Positions 16,018 through 23,950 of a stretch of DNA of 25,507 nt are shown here, piece after piece. How positions within the stretch are numbered: the first letter of the stretch is position 1; the number at the start of each line of letters is the position of its first letter. The notes under the pieces are model-generated. The model had not been told where the DNA came from, made no database searches, and saw only the letters and a list, made by a program, of their open reading frames with translations. This DNA comes from a virus: the IMG/VR virus record IMGVR_UViG_3300020160_000166, positions 1 to 25,507 of that record; one strand, 5' to 3'. The position numbers and the translations under genes were made by a program.

Positions 16018-17871
16018 TTATAATTTACTATTTAATAAAATTGAAGCCATAAATGGATCAAGGCCATGCTTAACGGCGATATCATTTATTTCACTTATTC
16101 TGCCTGAGTTAGAATCTACTGGATTATTGCAATATTTTTCAACGCTTTCATCCCAAGATGCTACTGATTCATTTGCTATAATAATTTTAGAAATTTCTTC
16201 GGCAATTTGTTTTTGATTGTCAGTTAATTTTTTCTTGTTATGCTTTTTCTTCAAAAATCCTTCTACTGAACCTTGAAGTTGTTGGAATTTAAGAATATTT
16301 TCTTTAATCTTTATAAAGCTATAAGCGTCTTCTTCAGCTTTAACTTGTTGTTTAATCTTTGTCGTTCCTGCTGGCCTTCCTGCTTCTGGGGCAGATTTAG
16401 CTCCGCCAATAATTGGGGCATAAAGCCCTTCATCTCTTAAAGTTTTAGTTGCTCTTTGAGATTCAAGAGAAGCTTCTAAATCTGGAAGAACACCAGTTTC
16501 AATTGCCTTGAGGGTCTCTTCTGGAGTAAGAACACCAAGCTCCAAAAGTCTTGTATAAACACGATTTTGAGTTGTGTTATCTTTTAAATTAACTTCTTCA
16601 AAATAAGGAATTGGATATCCTCTAAATCCAAGAGCTTTAGATATTCTTTTTATCTCAGGAATCAAAAAGTCATTTAAGAAAGCTTGGCGACCTTGATTTA
16701 ATCGCGCCAAAAATACATCAATCTTAGCTTCTTGATTAGAGAACTTCTCACCTCCGACAAGAATATTATTAAGACCAAGGTTAATGTCGTTGTTAACTGT
16801 TTCATATTTTTTAGGATCTAGCAAATCAGCAATTTTAGGAACTACGAATTCAGCTTTTGTAGTATAATCAGCAATAAGAACACGACCAACAGATTCATTT
16901 TCAAATAGCTTTTGCATCGACTCTAAATTCTTCTGATTGATGCCGCCCTTTTCAGGTTCAGAACCCATTGTAACCAATAAAATAGCTTGTTGCATTGTAC
17001 GAGCAATAGCCATATCCATCTTCTTTAACTCAGCTTTAAAGTTAATATCTTCAAGAACTGGATATCCCATAGGCACAGCAAAAGGCTCGTAATCTTGCTT
17101 CTTATAAAATACAGACTTGAATCTTTCTGGATTAAGAGCAATTCTTAAAGAACCGATCTTAGAGGTCTTGATAAGATGTTGAGTTTCGGCGTTAAAACTA
17201 TCGAAAATTTGTTGATCTTCTTCTGTAGTTATAACTCTTAATCTACTCAATTCATATTCGCTAAGAACTTTATAATATTGACCCGTAAGATAAGAAGTGC
17301 CGCTAGAAAATTGAATATCTACAGGATTTATAATAACATAACGAACCGGAATTTTAACATTAGAAGCATTTAACGGACCTCTTCCTAATAATTGCACCAA
17401 TCTATTTGTATCTTCTTCTAGAAGAACACCTTCGAAACGGTAAATAAACACGTTTCCTGAACGATAATATTCTCTAAAAAATCTATCTTGAAAACTCCAA
17501 AGATTAATTTTATTAAACAACGCTTGAAAGAAATCTCGCGCTTTTTTTGTTCCTCCTTGGAAATATAAATTGCTAACAGAAAATTCCGTCATCAAATCAA
17601 TGACGTTTCTAAATTGAGCAAAATTATAATAAGCTTTTTGGCATAATATAGTAGCATCTTTAATATCAATTGTACTTCTATCAGCAAAATTGGTACGAGT
17701 ATATTTAAATGGCATCAAACCATCATCAATATTTTTAAATTTGTCGGTTCTTTCTATAGATCCAGACTTATTTCTTCTCGTACTTGTGTTAGAAGAAGCT
17801 GTTGAAACCATCAAAGGCTCTATTTCTTGAGATTTAAGTTTTGATTTCATTTTATCTGATAGCGAGAACAT
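16018..17871 (-). CDS. Portal protein (T4 gp20-like)
   Basis: This 617-residue protein is the probable dodecameric portal at the unique head vertex, through which DNA enters and leaves. Features of phage portals include an N-terminal ...NVIDLMTEFSVSNLYFQGG region, FFREYYRSGNVFIYR (about 130-145), IPVRYVIINPVDIQF, the mid-region KKMDMAIARTMQQAILLVTMGSEPEKGG, LLDPKKYETVNNDINLGLNNILVGGEKFSNQEAKID, and a C-terminal helical, Lys-rich part. Length fits T4-type portals. It follows the terminase, with one fibre-like gene between. The start at 17871 overlaps that gene by 20 bases in another frame; Met8 (17850) is an alternative start. The element GTGTAACATATA lies just before the first ATG. Confidence 0.85.
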   Translation of the reverse strand: MFSLSDKMKSKLKSQEIEPLMVSTASSNTSTRRNKSGSIERTDKFKNIDDGLMPFKYTRTNFADRSTIDIKDATILCQKAYYNFAQFRNVIDLMTEFSVSNLYFQGGTKKARDFFQALFNKINLWSFQDRFFREYYRSGNVFIYRFEGVLLEEDTNRLVQLLGRGPLNASNVKIPVRYVIINPVDIQFSSGTSYLTGQYYKVLSEYELSRLRVITTEEDQQIFDSFNAETQHLIKTSKIGSLRIALNPERFKSVFYKKQDYEPFAVPMGYPVLEDINFKAELKKMDMAIARTMQQAILLVTMGSEPEKGGINQKNLESMQKLFENESVGRVLIADYTTKAEFVVPKIADLLDPKKYETVNNDINLGLNNILVGGEKFSNQEAKIDVFLARLNQGRQAFLNDFLIPEIKRISKALGFRGYPIPYFEEVNLKDNTTQNRVYTRLLELGVLTPEETLKAIETGVLPDLEASLESQRATKTLRDEGLYAPIIGGAKSAPEAGRPAGTTKIKQQVKAEEDAYSFIKIKENILKFQQLQGSVEGFLKKKHNKKKLTDNQKQIAEEISKIIIANESVASWDESVEKYCNNPVDSNSGRISEINDIAVKHGLDPFMASILLNSKL

Positions 17872-19003
17872 TATATGTTACACTATTTATAGTTAACTGT
17901 TGAACGTACAATTGCCCACTTGGAACAGAACCTGTACCGGGAATAGACCCAAAATCTTGAGTATAGAATCCTGTTTCAATATTAAATTTCGCGCCGCTCT
18001 TAACGGTAAAATTAGAATCTTTATATAAAGTTTCTTTTGACCCGCTTTTAATTTCTAAGAATGAGCCGCTGTTTAAATTTATATAAGATTCATTATAATC
18101 TGAAACGCCGCTTAATTGAATTATGTCAGAATCTGATAATTGAAGCGAATTTGCTCTAAGCACCAAATCATTTCCAGCTCCAGATATAAAAACATCATTA
18201 TAAAAAAATGATTGGCCGCTATTAGTTAGTACGGCGCTGCTTGAAAGCCCTAAAGAAGAAGTTATTATAACTGATGATCCAGTTGTATTTCCTAATAAAG
18301 AAACATCTCCTGAAAAAGTAGTTTTCGTAGCAAAAGCTTGACCAGTTCCGCTAAAAATAATATTTCCGCTGTTAAACGACACTCCGCTATTGAAATTTGT
18401 TACGCCTGAAAAGTAATTTGTTCCTCCATGATAATTAGTTCCAGAAAAATTAGCATTTCCAGAGAAAATATTATTTCCAATTAAATATGTGCTTGTGGTT
18501 CCACCTGCGCTTGTTCCAAGACGCACATCGCCTAAAGATTGAAAATTTCCGCTAAAAACCGTATTAACAACTCCAACGCTTAAAGTGTCTGTTACGACTA
18601 TTGGATCATTAAAAGTGGCTGTAGAATTAAATGTTGCCGCCGCGTCAAACCTAGAAACACCAGAAAAGCCAGCAGCACCAGATATAGTTAATATATCTTC
18701 TAAAATAACTGGATTATCGAAAGAAACGTCGTTATCAAACCTAGCAACTCCGCTAATGTTTAAAGTTCCCAGCCCTGTGATATTTCCAGAAACTAACAAC
18801 CCAGAAGCAATTTGGAAATCTTCTCTAGCATAAGAAGTATCTTTTAAATCAGCCGCTCCGCTCACTGTAAGAGAGTTATTAAATACAGAAGGCTTGGAAG
18901 TATATACTGTTGAGCCAGTGCTTGATACACCTAAAGCTCCAGTTATATAATTTCCAATCTCGCCAGATTTTATCTGTTTTAAACCTATAAGACTTTGCGG
19001 CAT
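17852..19003 (-). CDS. Fibre-like structural protein, paralogue of the one at 9064-10527, inside the packaging module
   Basis: This is a 383-residue, Ser/Gly/Asn-rich protein made of short strands such as LTVSGAADL, RFDNDVSF, NANFSGTNY, TNFNSGVSFNSGNIIFSG. The start MPQSLIGLKQIK is identical to the 487-residue protein, and alignment by eye continues through LGTSAGGTT, YLIGNNIFSG and NSGNIIFSG. The C-terminal 100 residues (LVLRANSLQLSDSDIIQLSG..., ending YNVLAIR) differ. It lies between the large terminase and the portal, a place where a fibre gene is unexpected, and overlaps the portal start by 20 bases. Its shaft-like repeats suggest a head or neck fibre, whisker or other surface fibre. The family is not recognised by name. 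Confidence 0.7.
   Translation of the reverse strand: MPQSLIGLKQIKSGEIGNYITGALGVSSTGSTVYTSKPSVFNNSLTVSGAADLKDTSYAREDFQIASGLLVSGNITGLGTLNISGVARFDNDVSFDNPVILEDILTISGAAGFSGVSRFDAAATFNSTATFNDPIVVTDTLSVGVVNTVFSGNFQSLGDVRLGTSAGGTTSTYLIGNNIFSGNANFSGTNYHGGTNYFSGVTNFNSGVSFNSGNIIFSGTGQAFATKTTFSGDVSLLGNTTGSSVIITSSLGLSSSAVLTNSGQSFFYNDVFISGAGNDLVLRANSLQLSDSDIIQLSGVSDYNESYINLNSGSFLEIKSGSKETLYKDSNFTVKSGAKFNIETGFYTQDFGSIPGTGSVPSGQLYVQQLTINSVTYNVLAIR
17872..17883 (-). promoter_or_regulatory. GTGTAA element before the portal gene
   Basis: Minus-strand reading is GTGTAACATATA then ATG; GTGTAA is 6 bases from the start. TATAAATA lies directly upstream of it. All of this lies within the end of the preceding coding region. 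Confidence 0.4.
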
Positions 19004-19018
19004 TTTTATTAATTACAC
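19004..19018 (-). promoter_or_regulatory. GTGTAA element before the 383-residue fibre-like gene
   Basis: Minus-strand reading is GTGTAATTAATAAAA then ATG, with GTGTAA 9 bases from the start, placed in the 19-base gap after the terminase stop. Confidence 0.45.
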
Positions 19019-19022
19019 CTTT

Positions 19023-20849
19023 TTAGATCATTATTGGCGAAAAAGTAGAGACTTCTTTAATTTTTGATGAAGCTTCAAGTTCAAAATAAAATTTTGTAGC
19101 CCAATTTGCTAACATTAAAGTTGTATAATTATCTTTTCTAGCTCTATTAGGAGACATGTCTCTTTTCAAATGTTGAGGTAAGTCAAAAGATTGAGACCCT
19201 TTAGCTGAAGATCGTACTTCTATTAATGAACATTGCTTTTTCGTCTGATATATGATATTATCTTGGAATTCAATGAAATCTAAAATAGATTCATGACCAA
19301 CGTTATCCAAGTTAACATAACAAGAACTTTGTATATCGAAAGCTTCGTTGTTAGCGGAAGTTCTAGACGCAAACCAAACTTTTTTATGATCGATGCAAGC
19401 TTGTAGATAATTATTGGCTTTACGAATAAAATCTGTAGTGAAATTTTGTTTAAAACAAATAGACCCTTTCTCTACGTTATACTCTCTTGCCGCTTTGCGC
19501 GTCATGTTTATATATTCATTTCCTTCAAGACAAGTGTCAGACTCAAAGAAGCCTAAATTTATATTGGATTTTTTAAACAACTCACTTTCTTTTGCGCTAT
19601 CAATAAATTGATATCCCGCATTATCAATGCAAATCATAACTATATTAAAACTCGTCATTAAATAATGCAAATAGCTGATATGAGATTTTAAATTACCACC
19701 AGCAACAGCATATCCATGAACTAACGTTCCTTGTTTGCGCTCTTCATCTAGCTCAAAAACAGACATAGCGAAAAAGTCAGAGCTAGGACTATTAGAAAAG
19801 CTCGGATCGATTCCTAATATATATTTAACATTAGATTTTCCTTTAATCAAAGTATAAGGAACTTCTCCATCAGGAATTGTGCATTCATGCATCTTCTTCG
19901 CGCTAAAATAACCATCACTACCATCTGTAAATTGAGCGCAATATTCTCGTAAAAACGAACTGTGAGAAGTGCCGCCGTTTTGAGCTTCCTCAATAACGGT
20001 ATTGTCGATCATGTGCTTGGGCAAAGCTTCGTAACCCATTTGAGCTATAAAATATCTAGCTTCGCCATCTTCATTAGAGTAAATTTTATCGTTCCACTCT
20101 TTATAAGTTTTATATAAATTTTCGAACGTAAAAGAAGCCGAAGAAAGAGCTATCATTTTAGACGTGTTTGGAAACACCATTCTTTCTTTTTCTGTTAAAT
20201 GACCTTCTTTAATTAGGTTATCTTCAATTTCTCTAATTTCCATACGCTCTTTCATGTTTTGAGGAGCGACAAGGAATGGCATCAATACATTTTTAATGAT
20301 ATCTTCTGGAAGAAGCAGATATTCATCTAGTAAAAGGATATTGGCGCGAAAGCCACGAATCTTTTCTCCATTAAGAGGAATAGCTGTAATGGACCCTCCA
20401 TTAATTTGCCATTCATATTGATCGTTTCGTTTAGCTTTCACGCCAAAAGCTTGTTGAAGAAGTTCGCCGCCTTTTGAATCGACGATCTTCTCTAAATAAT
20501 TAAAAATAAAACGCGCAGTTCTAAATGTTGGACCTGCGATTAATATTTTAGTGTTAGGTTCAAATACACATTGAAGAAAACAAAAAACGCTACCTAAAAA
20601 GCTTTTACCACAACCACGGCCAAGAACATTCAGGCAAAAATTACGATTCATCATACCTTTGAGAATCATTTCTTGATAAGGAGCGAGTTTTATTCCTGAA
20701 AGCAATTCAGTTGTAAAACCAATATTGTTTCTTAGAAACTTAGCTAGAGTAATACGAGCTTCTTTATCATCAAGCTCTCCTTTGATAAGCTTATACTCTT
20801 CATTTAAATCAGGAAATGTTCCTTTATACTTATCAGGGCAGTAAATCAT
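19023..20849 (-). CDS. Terminase large subunit (DNA-packaging ATPase/nuclease)
   Basis: This 608-residue motor protein translocates DNA into the prohead and cuts concatemers. The ATPase part shows Walker A GRGCGKS (residues 77-83), Walker B ILLLDE (171-176) and a coupling motif ALSSASF (234-240). The C-terminal RNase H-type nuclease shows the expected acidic residues: YILGIDPSF (Asp348), ICIDNAG (Asp409) and ARKDNYTTLMLANWA (Asp573). The length matches T4 gp17-like terminases. The start overlaps the stop of the zinc-finger nuclease gene by four bases (ATGA), with GAG upstream. Identification is secure from motif order and position next to portal genes. Confidence 0.95.
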   Translation of the reverse strand: MIYCPDKYKGTFPDLNEEYKLIKGELDDKEARITLAKFLRNNIGFTTELLSGIKLAPYQEMILKGMMNRNFCLNVLGRGCGKSFLGSVFCFLQCVFEPNTKILIAGPTFRTARFIFNYLEKIVDSKGGELLQQAFGVKAKRNDQYEWQINGGSITAIPLNGEKIRGFRANILLLDEYLLLPEDIIKNVLMPFLVAPQNMKERMEIREIEDNLIKEGHLTEKERMVFPNTSKMIALSSASFTFENLYKTYKEWNDKIYSNEDGEARYFIAQMGYEALPKHMIDNTVIEEAQNGGTSHSSFLREYCAQFTDGSDGYFSAKKMHECTIPDGEVPYTLIKGKSNVKYILGIDPSFSNSPSSDFFAMSVFELDEERKQGTLVHGYAVAGGNLKSHISYLHYLMTSFNIVMICIDNAGYQFIDSAKESELFKKSNINLGFFESDTCLEGNEYINMTRKAAREYNVEKGSICFKQNFTTDFIRKANNYLQACIDHKKVWFASRTSANNEAFDIQSSCYVNLDNVGHESILDFIEFQDNIIYQTKKQCSLIEVRSSAKGSQSFDLPQHLKRDMSPNRARKDNYTTLMLANWATKFYFELEASSKIKEVSTFSPIMI

Positions 20850-21775
20850 AACTTCTCTATATCATATAATAGCTGAAGATCGTAATTTAATGATATATCT
20901 TTATTAACAAAGATCTTTTCTATTACTCTTACGCATTCCTCTCTACCGTCTACAAACAAAAACTGCACGTTCTTATATGTAGTCATTAACATCCGGACTT
21001 TATGAAATATAAAATCAGGATTGACTTTTGTGTTTCTAGCGATATACGGAAGATAATTGAATCTTAAACACGTCGCCAAATCATTCTCAACCACCACAAT
21101 GATGGAGCTATTGTTCTCGGCGGCTCTTTCTATCTCTCGGCAAAATCTATCGTATCCTCCAGCCAAAGTTCCAATAAAGTCTTTAAGCGACTTTCTTTCG
21201 ATAAAAGTATTTCCAGATACGTCTAGATTTTCAAAACAATAATCTCCAAAGTTCAATTTCTTTACTTGAGTTAATCTGGAAAACTCTAAAGGCTTTTGTT
21301 CTCTTGTGTCTACATAAATACAATAGTCGTCTACAAAGTTATCGATTAAAAGTAAATTTTTTGGATTTAAAAACTTCTTTTCGAAGCCGTTATTATCGCA
21401 ATAATCATAATAATCTCCAATAACAGTTTCTAGAAAGTTAATACTAGGAATTCCAGAAGACTTTAACTCTACTTGAGAGAATGGATATATAGATTTTTTC
21501 TTTTCTTGACGTTTTTGCAACAACCCTTTGCAATAATCTCCTACTATTTTAGGATCTGAAGACTTTGCCCACTTTTTAAAGTTTATTTTAGAGTTGAAAT
21601 CAGATTCAAAATATTGATCTTTGTTTTTAAACTCAATAATCTCACCAGTTAACAAATCCTTTCGAGGATAATGATGTTGATAATAATCTGATACTGAAAT
21701 TTTATGAGATTTTAAATGAGCGTGTAGACTTTTGTCATTATCAAAATCTTTATTACAGAATTTACAATTAGCCAT
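20846..21775 (-). CDS. C2H2 zinc finger - ERCC4-type nuclease
   Basis: This is a 309-residue two-part protein. Residues 4-24 form a textbook C2H2 finger: CKFC, then F at +4, L at +10, and H20/H24. Residues about 150-240 form an ERCC4/XPF-type nuclease core: YVDTREQKPLEF (Asp156, Glu159), LNFGDYC (Asp178), and FIERKSLKDFIGTL (Glu193, Arg194, Lys195, Asp199). It continues with RFCREIERAAENNSSIIVVVE. ERCC4 enzymes cut branched or flapped DNA; the finger may bind DNA. It has a strong ribosome-binding site (AGGAGAT, 7 bases before ATG) and overlaps both neighbours. Its place between the putative small and the large terminase suggests a job in resolving branched concatemers for packaging, which is inference. 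Confidence 0.82.
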   Translation of the reverse strand: MANCKFCNKDFDNDKSLHAHLKSHKISVSDYYQHHYPRKDLLTGEIIEFKNKDQYFESDFNSKINFKKWAKSSDPKIVGDYCKGLLQKRQEKKKSIYPFSQVELKSSGIPSINFLETVIGDYYDYCDNNGFEKKFLNPKNLLLIDNFVDDYCIYVDTREQKPLEFSRLTQVKKLNFGDYCFENLDVSGNTFIERKSLKDFIGTLAGGYDRFCREIERAAENNSSIIVVVENDLATCLRFNYLPYIARNTKVNPDFIFHKVRMLMTTYKNVQFLFVDGREECVRVIEKIFVNKDISLNYDLQLLYDIEKL

Positions 21776-22847
21776 TTAATATCTCCTGTTTAGAAATACC
21801 TAATATACGACATTTCAACTCGTCCATACCTTCTAGCTTGTCAATTTCTTCTCCTAATGTAGCTTTGCGTATTTCAGCGAGCTTAATCATCTTTACTCTA
21901 GATTCTTCTTCTTTCCAAGCTTGAATAAGATTAACAATACTAGCGTTTTGCTTAATTTGACTACCTAATCTATCAGAGCGCTTTGTTTTAAGATCGTTAA
22001 CAAGTTTTTGTTGACGACCGACGCATTGATTATACTCTTGTTGCGCTGTGTTGATAGATTCAACAAGACCCATCGAAATTCTAGCGTCATTGTCTGCGGC
22101 TCCTTCTAACAATCTTTGCAACTTTTCTACTCTTCGTTGAATGCTAGAAGCGATAACTACTTCTGACGCCAATATAATATATTGATCTACTTCTTCTTCT
22201 GTGAGATCATTTTTGTCGTATGTATAACGAACGAAAGAACTTTCAAAAAGATCTCTATCTACATTACCATCATAAGAATTAATTTGATGCACGAATCTAT
22301 AAGTATTAATATACTTTAATAGACATTCTAAATCTCTTTTATGTCTAGAGTTTAGAGTTTCGCGCTTTAAATTTAAATCATATACATATCTGTTAACTTT
22401 ATTTATCGCTTTATCTAAAGAACGTGGAGATACATAATCTTCTTGAGCTATTTCTTCTTGTTCTTTATAAATTCCTTCTGGAAGTACGTTTTCAGATATA
22501 AATTTGGCAACAATTCTAGTTTCGTTGTTTAAATTCGACAATGTAGGGTTATCAAATATGATTCGTGTTATTTCTAACGCCTTCATTGTTTTGGCGTTAT
22601 TCAAAATAAACTGTCTATTTTCGTCTGAAAGATCGGGCGCTTTCTTAGACTTGTATTCGTGAGTACCTCTAGCTTTTAAACTTCTTTTTGCTAGAAACGC
22701 TTGAACATATTTACCTTCTTTACAACGACCATCTAAATCAGGAAAACTCGGATATGCTATTCTAATCAATTCTATCAAAGAAGGCGGATCTTCTGGGCGA
22801 TTGTTCCATTCGTTGACGATAAGGTTCTGCTGATCTTCTGTTAACAT
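21768..22847 (-). CDS. Putative terminase small subunit / packaging-associated protein
   Basis: This is a 359-residue, mostly helical, charged protein. The N-terminal part (LTEDQQNLIVNEWNNRPEDPPSLIELIRIAYPSFPDLDGRCKEGKYVQAFLA, about residues 2-55) reads like a helix-turn-helix region that could bind DNA. A second helical region (about 75-125) follows, then a long coiled-coil-like section (about 235-345, with many Lys/Glu/Arg). Proteins of this type two genes before the large terminase are commonly annotated as small terminase or related packaging proteins. The start lies one base past the stop of the sigma-like gene. No enzyme motif is seen. The assignment depends on position and general character; another DNA-binding role is possible. 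Confidence 0.5.
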   Translation of the reverse strand: MLTEDQQNLIVNEWNNRPEDPPSLIELIRIAYPSFPDLDGRCKEGKYVQAFLAKRSLKARGTHEYKSKKAPDLSDENRQFILNNAKTMKALEITRIIFDNPTLSNLNNETRIVAKFISENVLPEGIYKEQEEIAQEDYVSPRSLDKAINKVNRYVYDLNLKRETLNSRHKRDLECLLKYINTYRFVHQINSYDGNVDRDLFESSFVRYTYDKNDLTEEEVDQYIILASEVVIASSIQRRVEKLQRLLEGAADNDARISMGLVESINTAQQEYNQCVGRQQKLVNDLKTKRSDRLGSQIKQNASIVNLIQAWKEEESRVKMIKLAEIRKATLGEEIDKLEGMDELKCRILGISKQEILNG

Positions 22848-22848
22848 A

Positions 22849-23538
22849 TTAATAAACGTCTATTCCGCCGTTATGGATATTTATCTTTATCTTTTTGATA
22901 ATAGATTTTTGCATATTCTTTATTTGCTTATATCCAGGATTTCTATTTTCCTCTGTACTCTTGTAACCCATCTTTTTAGCCGCTTGTTTTTCCGTCATTT
23001 TCTTGATATACAGCATTTCATACAACTTCCATTCTAAAGGTTTTAAAAAACCCTTCATCTTCTCGTCTAAATCCAACTTAAACTTGTCTATATCGATAGA
23101 GTCGCGATAACTTGTGTCTAAACAATTTTCCAAAGACTCGAAAGGAACGGGCATATTTAAATTATACGCTTGCTTTTTATTTCTCTCCCATTCTTTAAAC
23201 AATGGACAATCCGAACATTGTTTTCCGAACTTCTTGCACCCTTCATCTGGTTCAGACTCTGGACATTGGGCGCACGGCTTAATAAAATTCAGATAATTAT
23301 TGCGAATTAAGTTTTTTATCTGATTTGATATTATTCTATTTACCCAAGGAGCCAAAGGCTGTTTAGGATTATAAAGATGCCACTTTTTATAAATATGGAT
23401 TCTAATGATTTGCGATACGTCATCAAAATCTATCCAAGTTAAACTAGATAGATTCCATTTATTCCTTCTTTTGCTTATTTCGTTATCGATAATACTTATC
23501 GATTCTTCGAAAGAAGGCGATGACTGTTTCTTTTTCAT
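22849..23538 (-). CDS. Sigma factor-like protein, candidate late-transcription factor (T4 gp55-like)
   Basis: This is a 229-residue protein with the layout of a minimal sigma factor. Residues about 36-80 (IDFDDVSQIIRIHIYKKW...APWVNRIISNQIKNLIRN) match sigma region 2, which binds RNA polymerase and the -10 element. Residues about 163-215 (FLKPLEWKLYEMLYIKKMTEKQAAKKMGYKS) match a region 4 helix-turn-helix. Between them is a Cys-rich insert with C89, C92, C101, C108 and C111 that may bind zinc. The start overlaps the preceding stop (TAATG), indicating coupling to the zinc-ribbon gene. In T4-like phages such a factor directs late structural genes. Here it lies just upstream of them, and the GTGTAA/A+T elements are its possible targets. 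Confidence 0.65.
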   Translation of the reverse strand: MKKKQSSPSFEESISIIDNEISKRRNKWNLSSLTWIDFDDVSQIIRIHIYKKWHLYNPKQPLAPWVNRIISNQIKNLIRNNYLNFIKPCAQCPESEPDEGCKKFGKQCSDCPLFKEWERNKKQAYNLNMPVPFESLENCLDTSYRDSIDIDKFKLDLDEKMKGFLKPLEWKLYEMLYIKKMTEKQAAKKMGYKSTEENRNPGYKQIKNMQKSIIKKIKINIHNGGIDVY

Positions 23539-23933
23539 TATTTGTTTTTAATCGAACCTGCTTCTCTTCTAAAGTCATCCATTGAATATCCGCCGCCTTC
23601 ATTATTCCTTTGGAAAGTTTCGCCACCTGTTGAAGATCCAATGACATTTTCTATTTTTACCTTTGAGTCGTAATCTTTTTCAATTTCTACATCTAACTTA
23701 GAAGCACTAAATGCCAAATCTGTGTTTATCGGCGACCCATCTTCATCTTCGTCATAATCATCTTCTTCTGCTGAAGTGCGATATTGTGATCGTGTGGGTT
23801 TCGGCGATTGTTTACTTTGCACAGGTGAAGACGCCACAGATTTTGTTCCGAAAGAATTTCCACAGTTAAAGCAGAAATTCGGTTTGTTGTTAGATTCGTG
23901 CGGCGACCCACATTTTTGGCAGTATATCTTCAT
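23538..23933 (-). CDS. Small zinc-ribbon protein with disordered acidic tail
   Basis: This is a 131-residue protein. The N-terminus is a compact zinc ribbon (C5-x2-C8, C21-x2-C24; MKIYCQKCGS...FCFNCGNSFG). The rest is low complexity and probably disordered: a Ser/Lys/Pro-rich stretch, the acidic run EEDDYDEDEDG, and a Gly-rich end. It is coupled to the sigma-like gene (TAATG overlap), so a role in transcription or nucleic-acid binding is plausible but not shown. It begins 17 bases after the PhoH stop, and the gap reads ATGTAATATAATAATAT on the minus strand. Confidence 0.7.
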   Translation of the reverse strand: MKIYCQKCGSPHESNNKPNFCFNCGNSFGTKSVASSPVQSKQSPKPTRSQYRTSAEEDDYDEDEDGSPINTDLAFSASKLDVEIEKDYDSKVKIENVIGSSTGGETFQRNNEGGGYSMDDFRREAGSIKNK

Positions 23934-23950
23934 ATATTATTATATTACAT
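23934..23950 (-). promoter_or_regulatory. TGTAATATAATA element before the zinc-ribbon gene
   Basis: Minus-strand reading is ATGTAATATAATAATAT then ATG. It shares TGTAATATAATA with the elements at 9048 and 15992 but has A instead of G at the first position. It occupies the whole intergenic gap. Confidence 0.45.
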
